Assembly (NCBI GenBank): GCA_016293155.1
Contig: JAEDEU010000120.1
Location: forward strand, 1 to 5,061
Source of the DNA: Clostridiaceae bacterium
GTDB taxonomy: Bacteria; Bacillota; Clostridia; Oscillospirales; Butyricicoccaceae
Length of the DNA stretch: 5,061 nt
Direction of reading: 5' to 3'
The notes beneath the pieces are model-generated. The model was not told where the DNA came from. It saw nothing but the letters and a program-made list of their open reading frames with translations, and made no database searches. The position numbers and the translations under genes were made by a program. Numbering within the stretch: the first letter of the stretch is position 1; each line of letters starts with the position of its first letter. Below, piece by piece: positions 1 through 5,061 of the stretch.

Positions 1-158
1 CACCGCTGTCAGCGGTGCCACCTCTCCCAAAGGGAGAGGCAAGATTGGTACTCAGATGCTGTTGATCTGGCAGTAAAAACAGGATTTCTGCCACCAAAAG
101 ATCACTCTGCTTGGCTCTCCCTCTGGGAGAGCTGGCTGCGAAGCAGACTGAGAGGGTA
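1..158. repeat. MITE-like palindromic repeat with hairpin arms (left end cut by window)
   Basis: Two arms, 17-43 and 110-136, are inverted copies of each other that match at 24 of 27 positions. Each arm is itself a hairpin: CCTCTCCC/GGGAGAGG at 21-28 and 32-39 with loop AAA, and GCTCTCCC/GGGAGAGC at 114-121 and 125-132 with loop TCT. Outside each arm lies a second small hairpin: CACCGCT/AGCGGTG at 1-7 and 11-17, and CTGC/GCAG at 136-139 and 143-146. The right end reads ACTGAGAGGGTA (147-158); the matching left end would lie before position 1. The core (44-109) holds a further imperfect stem. I see no reading frame inside. From memory, similar CTCTCCC...GGGAGAG elements recur in intergenic regions of Oscillospiraceae genomes; this cannot be confirmed from one copy. 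It may be a non-autonomous mobile element or a dispersed structural repeat. The exact ends and any target duplication cannot be seen. Confidence 0.7.
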
Positions 159-176
159 CGAAACGGGATTTTCCAT

Positions 177-206
177 TTTACAACTATTTATCACTTTATG
201 ATTAAT
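177..206 (+). promoter_or_regulatory. Candidate promoter for the methyltransferase-ecf operon
   Basis: The stretch between the repeat and the first gene is A/T-rich. TTTACA at 177-182 matches the -35 consensus at five of six bases. Two -10 candidates follow: TATGAT at 197-202 (five of six, but only a 14-base spacer) and ATTAAT at 201-206 (four of six, with an acceptable 18-base spacer). Either would start transcription shortly before the GGAG at 217-220, giving a short leader. The pairing of boxes is ambiguous, so this is a weak prediction resting on position and composition as much as on motifs. Confidence 0.35.
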
Positions 207-216
207 CACCCTTAAT

Positions 217-220
217 GGAG
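217..220 (+). promoter_or_regulatory. Ribosome binding site of the methyltransferase
   Basis: GGAG lies 9 bases before the ATG at 230. It is the only Shine-Dalgarno-like element near the start of this frame and supports ATG 230 as the initiation codon. Confidence 0.6.
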
Positions 221-229
221 AAATAAATT

Positions 230-1102
230 ATGTGGATTTCAGATCAATGGAAGGACTACCGCATTCTGGACTGCGGCGACGGCGAGAAGGTCGAGCGCTG
301 GGCGGAGCAGGTGCTCGTGCGCCCGGACCCGCAGGCGGTCTGGCACAAGCGTGCGAATGTATCCGCGTGGAAAAAGGCGGACGCGACCTATCACCGCTCC
401 AGCTCCGGCGGCGGACGCTGGGACATCCGCCGTCTGCCCAAGCAGTGGGACGTACACTATCGTGAGCTGACCTTTCGGATCAAGCCGATGAGCTTCAAGC
501 ACACCGGACTGTTTCCGGAGCAGGCGGTCAACTGGGACTTTATCGACCGCACCATCCGCGCGGCGAACCGTCCGGTCAGCGTGCTCAACCTGTTCGCCTA
601 TACCGGCGGCGCAACCCTTGCCGCTGCCGCGGCAGGCGCAAGCGTGTGCCATGTCGATTCCTCGAAGGGCATGACCCAGTGGGCGCGCGAAAACGCGCAG
701 GCATCCGGTCTGGCTGACCGCCCGATCCGCTGGATTGTGGACGACTGCCGCAAGTTCGTCGAGCGCGAGATCCGCCGCGGACGCAAATACGACGGCATCA
801 TCATGGATCCGCCGAGCTACGGCCGCGGAGCGGGCGGCGAGGTCTGGAAGATCGAGGACGACATCGCGGACTTTGTCGAGCTGACCTCCAAGGTGCTGAG
901 CGACAACCCGCTGTTCGTGCTCATCAACAGCTATTCCGCCGGTCTGGCGCCGTCCGTCATGGCGTATCTGCTCGGCACGACCGTGGCGGACAAATTCGGC
1001 GGCACGATCACCTGTGATGAAATCGGTCTGCCGGTCGAGTCCACCGGCTATGCGCTCCCGTGCGGCAACACCGCGCGCTGGTGCGCAGACGGAAAGGCAT
1101 AA
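230..1102 (+). CDS. Class I SAM-dependent methyltransferase, RlmI/RlmK-like (COG1092 type)
   Basis: This 290-residue protein is a probable cytoplasmic RNA methyltransferase that uses S-adenosylmethionine. The Rossmann core is clear: motif I is LNLFAYTGGA (residues 119-128); Asp143, at the end of the next strand, fits the ribose-binding acidic residue; DD at 171-172 fits the adenine-contacting acidic position; and DPPSYGRG (193-200) is the catalytic-loop motif of the RlmI/RlmK C-terminal family. The conserved-looking segment IKPMSFKHTGLFPEQ (84-98) precedes the core. Full-length RlmI is roughly 400 residues with an N-terminal PUA domain; this protein lacks a recognisable PUA domain, so it belongs to a shorter subgroup and its target is unknown. 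The start is ATG 230 with GGAG upstream. It ends 3 bases before the ATG of ecfA1, so the two are probably co-transcribed. The fold assignment is secure; an rRNA substrate is only inferred from relatives. Confidence 0.88.
   Translation: MWISDQWKDYRILDCGDGEKVERWAEQVLVRPDPQAVWHKRANVSAWKKADATYHRSSSGGGRWDIRRLPKQWDVHYRELTFRIKPMSFKHTGLFPEQAVNWDFIDRTIRAANRPVSVLNLFAYTGGATLAAAAAGASVCHVDSSKGMTQWARENAQASGLADRPIRWIVDDCRKFVEREIRRGRKYDGIIMDPPSYGRGAGGEVWKIEDDIADFVELTSKVLSDNPLFVLINSYSAGLAPSVMAYLLGTTVADKFGGTITCDEIGLPVESTGYALPCGNTARWCADGKA
1091..1097 (+). promoter_or_regulatory. Ribosome binding site deciding the ecfA1 start
   Basis: GGAAAGG lies inside the last codons of the methyltransferase. It is 8 bases from ATG 1106 but only 5 from the GTG at 1103, which directly follows the TAA stop. 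The spacing favours ATG 1106 as the real start. Confidence 0.5.
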
Positions 1103-1105
1103 GTG

Positions 1106-1948
1106 ATGAGCGATATTTTACAGGCGCGCGACCTGAGCTTTCATTACACGGACGGCGCGGACGTGCTGCGCGGCATTACCCGCTCCATTCCGGAGGGGCA
1201 GTTCTGTGCGGTGCTCGGGCACAACGGCTCGGGCAAATCCACGCTCGCCAAGCATTTTAACGCCATCCTGCTGCCCTCCGGCGGCACGGTCTACGTGGAC
1301 GGCATGGACACGCGCGACGAAGAAAAGCTGCTGGACATCCGCTCCACCGCCGGTATGGTGTTTCAGAATCCGGACAATCAGCTCGTCGCATCCATCGTCG
1401 AGGATGATGTGGCGTTCGCGCTGGAAAACATGGGCGTGCCGCCGCGGGAAATCCGCCGCCGGGTGGACGAAGCCCTGCGCGCCGTCGGCATGGCGCGCTA
1501 TGCCCGCCACTCTGCGGCAAAGCTCTCCGGCGGACAAAAGCAGCGCGTTGCCATCGCAGGCGTGATCGCCATGCAGCCGCGGTGCATCATTCTGGATGAG
1601 CCGACCGCCATGCTCGACCCGCAGGGACGCCGCGAGGTCATGCACGTCATCCGCACGCTGAACCGCGAGCGCGGCATCACGGTTGTGCTCATCACCCACC
1701 ACATGGATGAGGCGGTGCAGGCGGACCGCTGCATCGTGCTCTCGCACGGTCAGGTGCTGCTGGACGGCGCGCCGCGTGAAATCTTTACCCAGGCGGACAT
1801 TCTGCGCGACAACGGTCTCGCGCCCCCGCAGACCATCGAAATTCTGCACCTGCTCAACGAGCGCGAGCACGCCGGTCTGGAGCTCGGTGCACTCACCGTG
1901 CAGGAATGCGCGGATATTCTGTCCGGCTATCTGGAGGGAACCGCATGA
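1106..1948 (+). CDS. ecfA1: Energy-coupling factor transporter ATP-binding protein EcfA1
   Basis: This is one of the two ATPases of the energy-coupling factor (ECF) transporter. On the inner face of the membrane it pairs with EcfA2 and hydrolyses ATP to drive uptake through EcfT and an S component. Counting from ATG 1106 (280 residues), all ABC motifs are intact: Walker A GHNGSGKST (38-46), Q-loop FQNPDNQ with Gln87, signature LSGGQ (140-144), Walker B CIILDEP with Glu165 (160-166), and switch His198. FQNPDNQ followed by VEDDVAFALENMGVP is the EcfA1-type version of the region after the Q-loop and separates it from EcfA2. The length is normal for the family. A GTG at 1103 is an alternative start adding one residue. 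The last four bases, ATGA, overlap ecfA2, which implies translational coupling. The transported substrate cannot be deduced, because no S component is nearby. Confidence 0.95.
   Translation: MSDILQARDLSFHYTDGADVLRGITRSIPEGQFCAVLGHNGSGKSTLAKHFNAILLPSGGTVYVDGMDTRDEEKLLDIRSTAGMVFQNPDNQLVASIVEDDVAFALENMGVPPREIRRRVDEALRAVGMARYARHSAAKLSGGQKQRVAIAGVIAMQPRCIILDEPTAMLDPQGRREVMHVIRTLNRERGITVVLITHHMDEAVQADRCIVLSHGQVLLDGAPREIFTQADILRDNGLAPPQTIEILHLLNEREHAGLELGALTVQECADILSGYLEGTA
1933..1938 (+). promoter_or_regulatory. Ribosome binding site of ecfA2
   Basis: GGAGGG lies 6 bases before ATG 1945, inside the end of ecfA1. It selects ATG 1945 over the upstream in-frame ATG at 1906, which would add 13 residues overlapping ecfA1 that do not look like an ABC N terminus. 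Confidence 0.7.
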
Positions 1949-2805
1949 CTCCGATTTTAGAGCTGCGCGGGGTATCCCACGTATACGGCGCGGGAACCCC
2001 GTTTGAATGTAAGGCGCTGGACGACATTTCCCTGTCCGTCGGGCGCGGCGAATTTATCGGTCTGATCGGTCACACCGGCTCGGGCAAGTCCACGCTGATT
2101 CAGCACTTTAACGGTCTGCTCCGCCCGACCTCCGGTCAGGTGCTGCTGAACGGCGCGGACATCTGGGACAAAAATACAAGCATCCGTGAGGTGCGCTTCC
2201 GCGTCGGACTGGTGTTCCAGTATCCGGAATACCAGCTGTTCGAGGAAACTGTGGCAAAGGACATCGCCTATGGTCCGACCAACATGGGTCTGCCGGAGGA
2301 GGAAATCCATCGCCGCGTGGCGGATGCGATGCAGGCGGTCGGACTGCCCGCCGAGCTGGGCGGGGCATCCCCGTTCGCGCTTTCGGGCGGTCAGAAGCGC
2401 CGCGCCGCGATTGCCGGCATCCTTGCGATGCAGCCGGAGCTGCTCGTGCTGGATGAACCGACTGCCGGACTGGATCCTGCCGGACGGGCAGAAATTTTTT
2501 CCTTACTGGATTCGCTGCACCGCGACCGGGGCATGACCATTGTACTGGTCACGCACTCCATGGAGGACGCGGCGCGCGTCGCCTCGCGCATGATCGTCCT
2601 GCAAAACGGCACCGTGCTCACCTCGGGCACGCCTTCGGAAACCTTTTCGCAGGCGGCGCTGCTGGAAAAGGCGGGTCTGGACATTCCGCAGATCACGCGT
2701 GTCATGCTTGAGCTGCGCCGGCGCGGCTACGATGTCGATCCGGCGTGCTATACCGTGGAGCAGGCGTATCAGGCGCTGCGCGCATTCCGGAAGGAGGGGA
2801 TGTAA
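1945..2805 (+). CDS. ecfA2: Energy-coupling factor transporter ATP-binding protein EcfA2
   Basis: This is the second ATPase of the ECF module, forming a heterodimer with EcfA1 beneath EcfT. The 286-residue protein begins MTPILELRGVSHVYGAGTPF, the usual EcfA2 opening with an insertion before the core domain. Its motifs are complete: Walker A GHTGSGKST (42-50), Q-loop Gln92, then FQYPEYQLFEETVAKDIAYG, the typical EcfA2 sequence in this region, signature LSGGQ (146-150), Walker B with Asp170-Glu171, D-loop GLDPAG, and switch His204. Both ATPases therefore keep catalytic residues, so neither site looks degenerate. The start at 1945 overlaps the ecfA1 stop (ATGA) and has a good GGAGGG upstream. 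It ends directly against ecfT with no intervening base. It is a paralogue of ecfA1; the DNA around the two Walker A motifs is nearly identical over 20 bases (1226-1245 and 2077-2096). Confidence 0.96.
   Translation: MTPILELRGVSHVYGAGTPFECKALDDISLSVGRGEFIGLIGHTGSGKSTLIQHFNGLLRPTSGQVLLNGADIWDKNTSIREVRFRVGLVFQYPEYQLFEETVAKDIAYGPTNMGLPEEEIHRRVADAMQAVGLPAELGGASPFALSGGQKRRAAIAGILAMQPELLVLDEPTAGLDPAGRAEIFSLLDSLHRDRGMTIVLVTHSMEDAARVASRMIVLQNGTVLTSGTPSETFSQAALLEKAGLDIPQITRVMLELRRRGYDVDPACYTVEQAYQALRAFRKEGM
2791..2799 (+). promoter_or_regulatory. Ribosome binding site deciding the TTG start of ecfT
   Basis: AAGGAGGGG is a near-perfect Shine-Dalgarno 6 bases before TTG 2806. The nearby ATG at 2800 is followed at once by TAA (the ecfA2 stop), so TTG is the only sensible start. 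Confidence 0.75.
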
Positions 2806-3606
2806 TTGCTCAGAGACATCACGCTCGGACAGTATTTTCCCGGAAAATCCATCGCGCACCGCGCCGACCCGCGCACCAAGATTGTGCTGGTCATGCTGTT
2901 TATCTTCACGCTGTTTTTCGTGCGCTCGTGGCCGTCCTACGGCATCATGGCACTGTATCTTGCCGTGGTGATTGCCAACTCGAAAATCGCCCCCAAGCTG
3001 ATTTTCCGCGGCTTAAAGCCGCTGATTGTCATCATCGCATTCACCGGTATCTTCAATCTGTTCTACACGCCGGGGCGCGAGCTCATGTCACTCGGTCCGG
3101 TCACGGTCACGTGGGAGGGCGTGGAAACCGCGCTGTTTCTCATCGTGCGCATCGTGCTGCTGGTCATCGGCTCGTCCATGCTGACCTACACCACCGCGCC
3201 CATCGACCTCACCGACGGATTGGAGCGTCTGCTCTCGCCGCTGCGCCGCGTGCGCGTGCCGGTGCACGAGCTGGCGATGATGATGAGCATCGCACTGCGC
3301 TTTATCCCGACGCTGGTCGAGGAAACCGAAAAAATCATGAACGCGCAGAAGGCGCGCGGCGCGGATTTTGAATCCGGCAATCTGATTCAGCGCGGCAAGG
3401 CGCTCGTGCCCATTCTCGTGCCGCTGTTCGTGTCCTCCTTCCGCCGCGCGGAGGAGCTGGCAACCGCAATGGAATGCCGCCTGTACCACGGCGGCGAGGG
3501 ACGCACCCGAATGCGTCAGCTCAAGCTCACCGGCGCGGATGCTGCTGCGGCTGCGGTGTCGCTCGTGATGTTCGCGGCGGCAGCGGCGGTGCATCTTTTG
3601 GGATAA
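2806..3606 (+). CDS. ecfT: Energy-coupling factor transporter transmembrane protein EcfT
   Basis: This is the membrane scaffold that links the EcfA1/EcfA2 ATPases to an exchangeable substrate-binding S component. It has 266 residues, the usual length. It opens with LGQYFPGKSIAHRADPRTKI, a typical EcfT N terminus with the DPR(T/V)K motif. Hydrophobic segments lie at about 25-40, 44-59, 69-88, 106-128 and 245-265, with a further apolar stretch near 198-212. The cytoplasmic coupling region is 145-240. Its first coupling motif is canonical, AQKARGADF with Ala-Arg-Gly at 183-185. The second, AMECRLYHGGEGRTR, reads Cys-Arg-Leu at 224-226 where Ala-Arg-Gly is the textbook form; the key arginine is kept. 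The C-terminal helix is unusually alanine-rich (244-261). Translation starts at TTG directly after the ecfA2 stop. A group II module is inferred because no S component is encoded alongside. Confidence 0.94.
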   Translation: MLRDITLGQYFPGKSIAHRADPRTKIVLVMLFIFTLFFVRSWPSYGIMALYLAVVIANSKIAPKLIFRGLKPLIVIIAFTGIFNLFYTPGRELMSLGPVTVTWEGVETALFLIVRIVLLVIGSSMLTYTTAPIDLTDGLERLLSPLRRVRVPVHELAMMMSIALRFIPTLVEETEKIMNAQKARGADFESGNLIQRGKALVPILVPLFVSSFRRAEELATAMECRLYHGGEGRTRMRQLKLTGADAAAAAVSLVMFAAAAAVHLLG

Positions 3607-3691
3607 TTTTCCTTTTTGCAGTCCGACCCGCGTGTTTTTTCAAACCGTGTTCATTTTTTTAGTCTTTGTTCACATTTTCTTAAACAACATT

Positions 3692-3700
3692 TGATATCAT
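3692..3700 (+). promoter_or_regulatory. Candidate extended -10 element upstream of truA
   Basis: TGATATCAT fits the extended -10 form TG-N-TATAAT with one mismatch (TATCAT at 3695-3700). No good -35 box sits 16-18 bases upstream; TTCACA at 3669-3674 is 20 bases away. A start about 7 bases downstream would fall within the AAAGGA at 3705-3710, so the transcript would have an extremely short leader. This conflict lowers confidence. Confidence 0.3.
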
Positions 3701-3704
3701 ACTG

Positions 3705-3710
3705 AAAGGA
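3705..3710 (+). promoter_or_regulatory. Ribosome binding site of truA (TTG start)
   Basis: AAAGGA lies 10 bases before TTG 3721. No ATG or GTG occurs in frame at a fitting distance, and the TruA family N terminus (NIALILSYDGT) begins right after this TTG, so the start is well supported despite the long spacer. Confidence 0.55.
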
Positions 3711-3720
3711 CATTCCGATC

Positions 3721-4509
3721 TTGAACATTGCACTCATTCTCAGCTATGACGGCACGCGCTTCCACGGCTGGCAGATGCAAAAAAATCTGCCGACCATTCA
3801 GCAGTGCGTGACCGATGCCGTCCGGCAGACGCTCGGGCAGGAGGTCACGGTCTCCGGCGTCGGGCGCACGGATGCGGGCGTTCATGCGCGGCGCTATGTC
3901 GCAAACTTCCACGCGGACTGCTCCATCCCGATGGATCGCCTGCCGCTGGCGCTCAACGCCAGACTGCCGCAGGAAATTGCGGTATGGGGCGCGGCAGTCG
4001 TGCCGGAGGAGTTTGACGCGCGTTTTTCCTGCCTGCGCAAGGAATACTCTTACTATATCTGCCCCGGACGCATCCGCGATCCGTTCGAGGTGAACCGGAG
4101 CTATTTTTACCCGTATGAGCTGGATGTCGATGCAATGAACCGCGCGGCGCAGTACTTTGTCGGGCGGCAGGATTTTGCCGCCGTCCGCTCGATGGGCACG
4201 CCGGTCAAGTCCACGGTGCGGGAGATCTTTTACTGCAATGTGGATCAAATCGACAAGCTGGTGCGCATCCGCGTGTGCGCGGACGGCTTTTTATACAACA
4301 TGGTGCGCGCCATTTCGGGCACGCTGCTGTATGCCGGTCAGGGCAAATTCGCGCCGGAGGCGGTCGCGGACATCCTGAAAAGCTGTGACCGCGAGCAGGC
4401 AGGCCCCACGCTCCCGCCGGGCGGTCTGTACATGACCCGCCTTTGGTATGAGGATCAAACGCTGATGTCGTTCGGGCTGGACGGCACTCCGAGGGGGAAC
4501 GCAGAATGA
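3721..4509 (+). CDS. truA: tRNA pseudouridine(38-40) synthase TruA
   Basis: TruA converts uridines 38, 39 and 40 in the anticodon stem-loop of tRNAs to pseudouridine, acting in the cytoplasm without cofactor. The 262-residue protein matches the family in length and in every landmark. It has the N-terminal strand SYDGTRFHGWQ (8-18), the catalytic loop GVGRTDAGVHA with nucleophile Asp51 (46-56), and KEYSYYI (107-113) with Tyr109, which corresponds to E. coli Tyr118 by a constant offset from the catalytic Asp. It also has VGRQDFAAV (147-155), DGFLYNMVRAISGTLL (188-203) with Arg196, and the C-terminal LPPGGLYM (231-238). It starts at TTG. Its last bases (ATGA) overlap the next gene. Its place after ecfA1-ecfA2-ecfT is the classic Firmicutes order, where rplM-rpsI often follow; here a different gene does. 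Confidence 0.97.
   Translation: MNIALILSYDGTRFHGWQMQKNLPTIQQCVTDAVRQTLGQEVTVSGVGRTDAGVHARRYVANFHADCSIPMDRLPLALNARLPQEIAVWGAAVVPEEFDARFSCLRKEYSYYICPGRIRDPFEVNRSYFYPYELDVDAMNRAAQYFVGRQDFAAVRSMGTPVKSTVREIFYCNVDQIDKLVRIRVCADGFLYNMVRAISGTLLYAGQGKFAPEAVADILKSCDREQAGPTLPPGGLYMTRLWYEDQTLMSFGLDGTPRGNAE
4491..4497 (+). promoter_or_regulatory. Ribosome binding site of the DUF5711-like gene
   Basis: GAGGGGG sits within the last codons of truA, 8 bases before ATG 4506. It supports that start and suggests translation coupled to truA. Confidence 0.6.
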
Positions 4510-5061
4510 TAAAACAACTTGGCTCACTGGTCGGGCGCATTCAGGAGGCCTACCGCCGTCAGTTCCCGGTTACGATGCGGGAGCACGACCGCGCGGTCGC
4601 CCAAAGTGCCAATCCGACCCTGCGGCTGCTGTTCCGCCTGCGGCGCATGGTCGCGGCGCTGCTGCTGCTCACGGTTGCGCTGTTTGTCGCGTTCAATCTC
4701 CAGCTGTTTACGCCGGAGAGCCTGAATACCATCCGCAGCTCGCTTTCCGCCCCGCAGAAGCAGGGCGATTCCACCACCATCACCTATCCGAGCGGCTCAG
4801 CGGACAGTACGGTTCCGTTCGGCAGCGCACTCGCGCTGACCGACTCCACCTCGCTGCACATCGTGTTTCCGGGTGATTTTTCGCTGCTGAAGTCCTCGGT
4901 TGCCTACGCCAATCCGGCGCTTCATGCAACCGATCAGTACCTGCTGGTCTTCGACCGCGGCGGCAACCGCTTCACCGTGACCAACACGTTGCAGGAGCTG
5001 TATCATCAGAGCACCTCCTCGCCCATCATCGACGCGGACATCGGCTCCAACGGAAGCGTTG
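4506..5061 (+). CDS. Membrane-anchored DUF5711 family protein (3' end beyond window)
   Basis: The frame is open from ATG 4506 to the window edge: 185 residues, incomplete. The N terminus (1-47) is basic and probably cytoplasmic, with RLRR (44-47) just before one hydrophobic helix at about 48-66. The positive-inside rule then places the rest outside the membrane. After a polar Ser/Thr-rich linker (78-105) comes a strand-rich region whose pieces, such as LLVFDRGGNRFTV (146-158) and IIDADIGSNGSV (174-185), resemble the repeated blades of DUF5711 proteins, which from memory are Clostridial single-pass proteins of about 350-400 residues with a beta-propeller-like ectodomain. No catalytic motif is visible and the function is unknown. 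It overlaps truA by 4 bases (ATGA) and has a good ribosome binding site, so it is a real gene co-expressed with truA. The family name is my recognition, not a search result; gene reality is near certain. Confidence 0.75.
   Translation, partial: MIKQLGSLVGRIQEAYRRQFPVTMREHDRAVAQSANPTLRLLFRLRRMVAALLLLTVALFVAFNLQLFTPESLNTIRSSLSAPQKQGDSTTITYPSGSADSTVPFGSALALTDSTSLHIVFPGDFSLLKSSVAYANPALHATDQYLLVFDRGGNRFTVTNTLQELYHQSTSSPIIDADIGSNGSV

Larger units (their letters stand above)
3607..3720 (+). other. A/T-rich intergenic gap between ecfT and truA
   Basis: This is the only sizeable gap after the operon begins. It is much richer in T than the flanking genes, with T-runs at 3635-3640 and 3654-3660. CGTGTT occurs twice in direct orientation (3631-3636 and 3646-3651) and a related TTGTTC follows at 3667-3672. 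I could not build a convincing GC-rich stem ahead of either T-run, so I do not call an intrinsic terminator. The gap probably carries a promoter for truA (see the -10 candidate), though read-through from the ecf genes is also possible. Confidence 0.5.

Noticed and set aside
1..158. CRISPR array
   Set aside because: There are only two inverted hairpin arms, not regularly spaced direct repeats with unique spacers.
159..229. Vitamin riboswitch upstream of the ECF operon
   Set aside because: The leader after the candidate promoter is only about 15-20 bases, and no TPP, cobalamin or FMN box is visible; group II ECF modules are usually not riboswitch-controlled.
1118..1870. Long antisense frame of 250 codons opposite ecfA1
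   Set aside because: Its His/Arg/Val-rich composition is the expected shadow of a GC-rich gene; the plus strand encodes a complete ABC ATPase over the same bases, and no ribosome binding site or family motif is visible.
1906..1944. Upstream ATG extending ecfA2 by 13 residues
   Set aside because: The extension overlaps the ecfA1 coding end and lacks ABC N-terminal character, while ATG 1945 has GGAGGG at ideal spacing.
1226..2096. 20-base near-identical DNA at 1226-1245 and 2077-2096 as a functional repeat
   Set aside because: Both copies encode the Walker A motif of paralogous ATPases; shared ancestry and similar codon use explain the match.
2745..3371. 208-codon plus-strand frame overlapping ecfA2 and ecfT
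   Set aside because: It is rich in His, Arg and Ala with no domain pattern and lies in another frame of two well-supported genes.
3088..3594. Antisense frame of 168 codons opposite ecfT
   Set aside because: It is extremely His/Arg/Gln-rich, the typical reverse shadow of hydrophobic GC-rich codons; there is no start context.
3607..3665. Intrinsic terminator after ecfT
   Set aside because: T-runs are present, but I found no GC-rich stem immediately before them.
3697..4248. Antisense frame of 183 codons opposite truA
   Set aside because: It lies over conserved truA catalytic motifs and has no recognisable family features.

Overview
The window looks like a chromosomal housekeeping segment from a GC-rich member of the Clostridia, most likely an Oscillospiraceae or Butyricicoccus-like gut Firmicute. 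This is inferred from three things: the ecfA1-ecfA2-ecfT-truA gene order typical of Firmicutes, Gram-positive style GGAG/AGGAGG ribosome binding sites with frequent TTG starts, and a family of protein (DUF5711) that I know mainly from Clostridia. Codon third positions are strongly G/C-rich in all genes, and the two non-coding gaps are clearly A/T-richer. No gene stands out as foreign by base composition.

Layout. Positions 1-229 hold no gene. They carry a MITE-like repeat built from hairpins (1 to about 158, left end cut by the window edge), followed by an A/T-rich promoter-like stretch. Positions 230-3606 are a tightly packed four-gene plus-strand unit: an RlmI/RlmK-type SAM-dependent methyltransferase, then ecfA1, ecfA2 and ecfT, with gaps of 3, -4 and 0 bases. 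Positions 3607-3720 are a 114-base A/T-rich gap. Positions 3721-5061 hold truA, then a membrane-anchored DUF5711-type protein that overlaps truA by 4 bases and runs off the end of the window.

How the genes work together. EcfA1, EcfA2 and EcfT form the energising module of a group II energy-coupling factor transporter: two ATPases and the transmembrane coupling protein. They drive vitamin or metal uptake through substrate-binding S components encoded elsewhere; none is present here. The methyltransferase and TruA are both RNA-modification enzymes (the first by family inference, the second with confidence), so the locus mixes translation-related modification with micronutrient import, as is common around ecf genes in Firmicutes. 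The DUF5711 protein is the least understood gene here.

I found no convincing new biological system. The points most worth a second look are compensatory base-pair changes between the two hairpin arms of the upstream repeat, the altered second coupling motif in EcfT (Cys-Arg-Leu instead of Ala-Arg-Gly), and the translational coupling of a DUF5711 membrane protein to truA.
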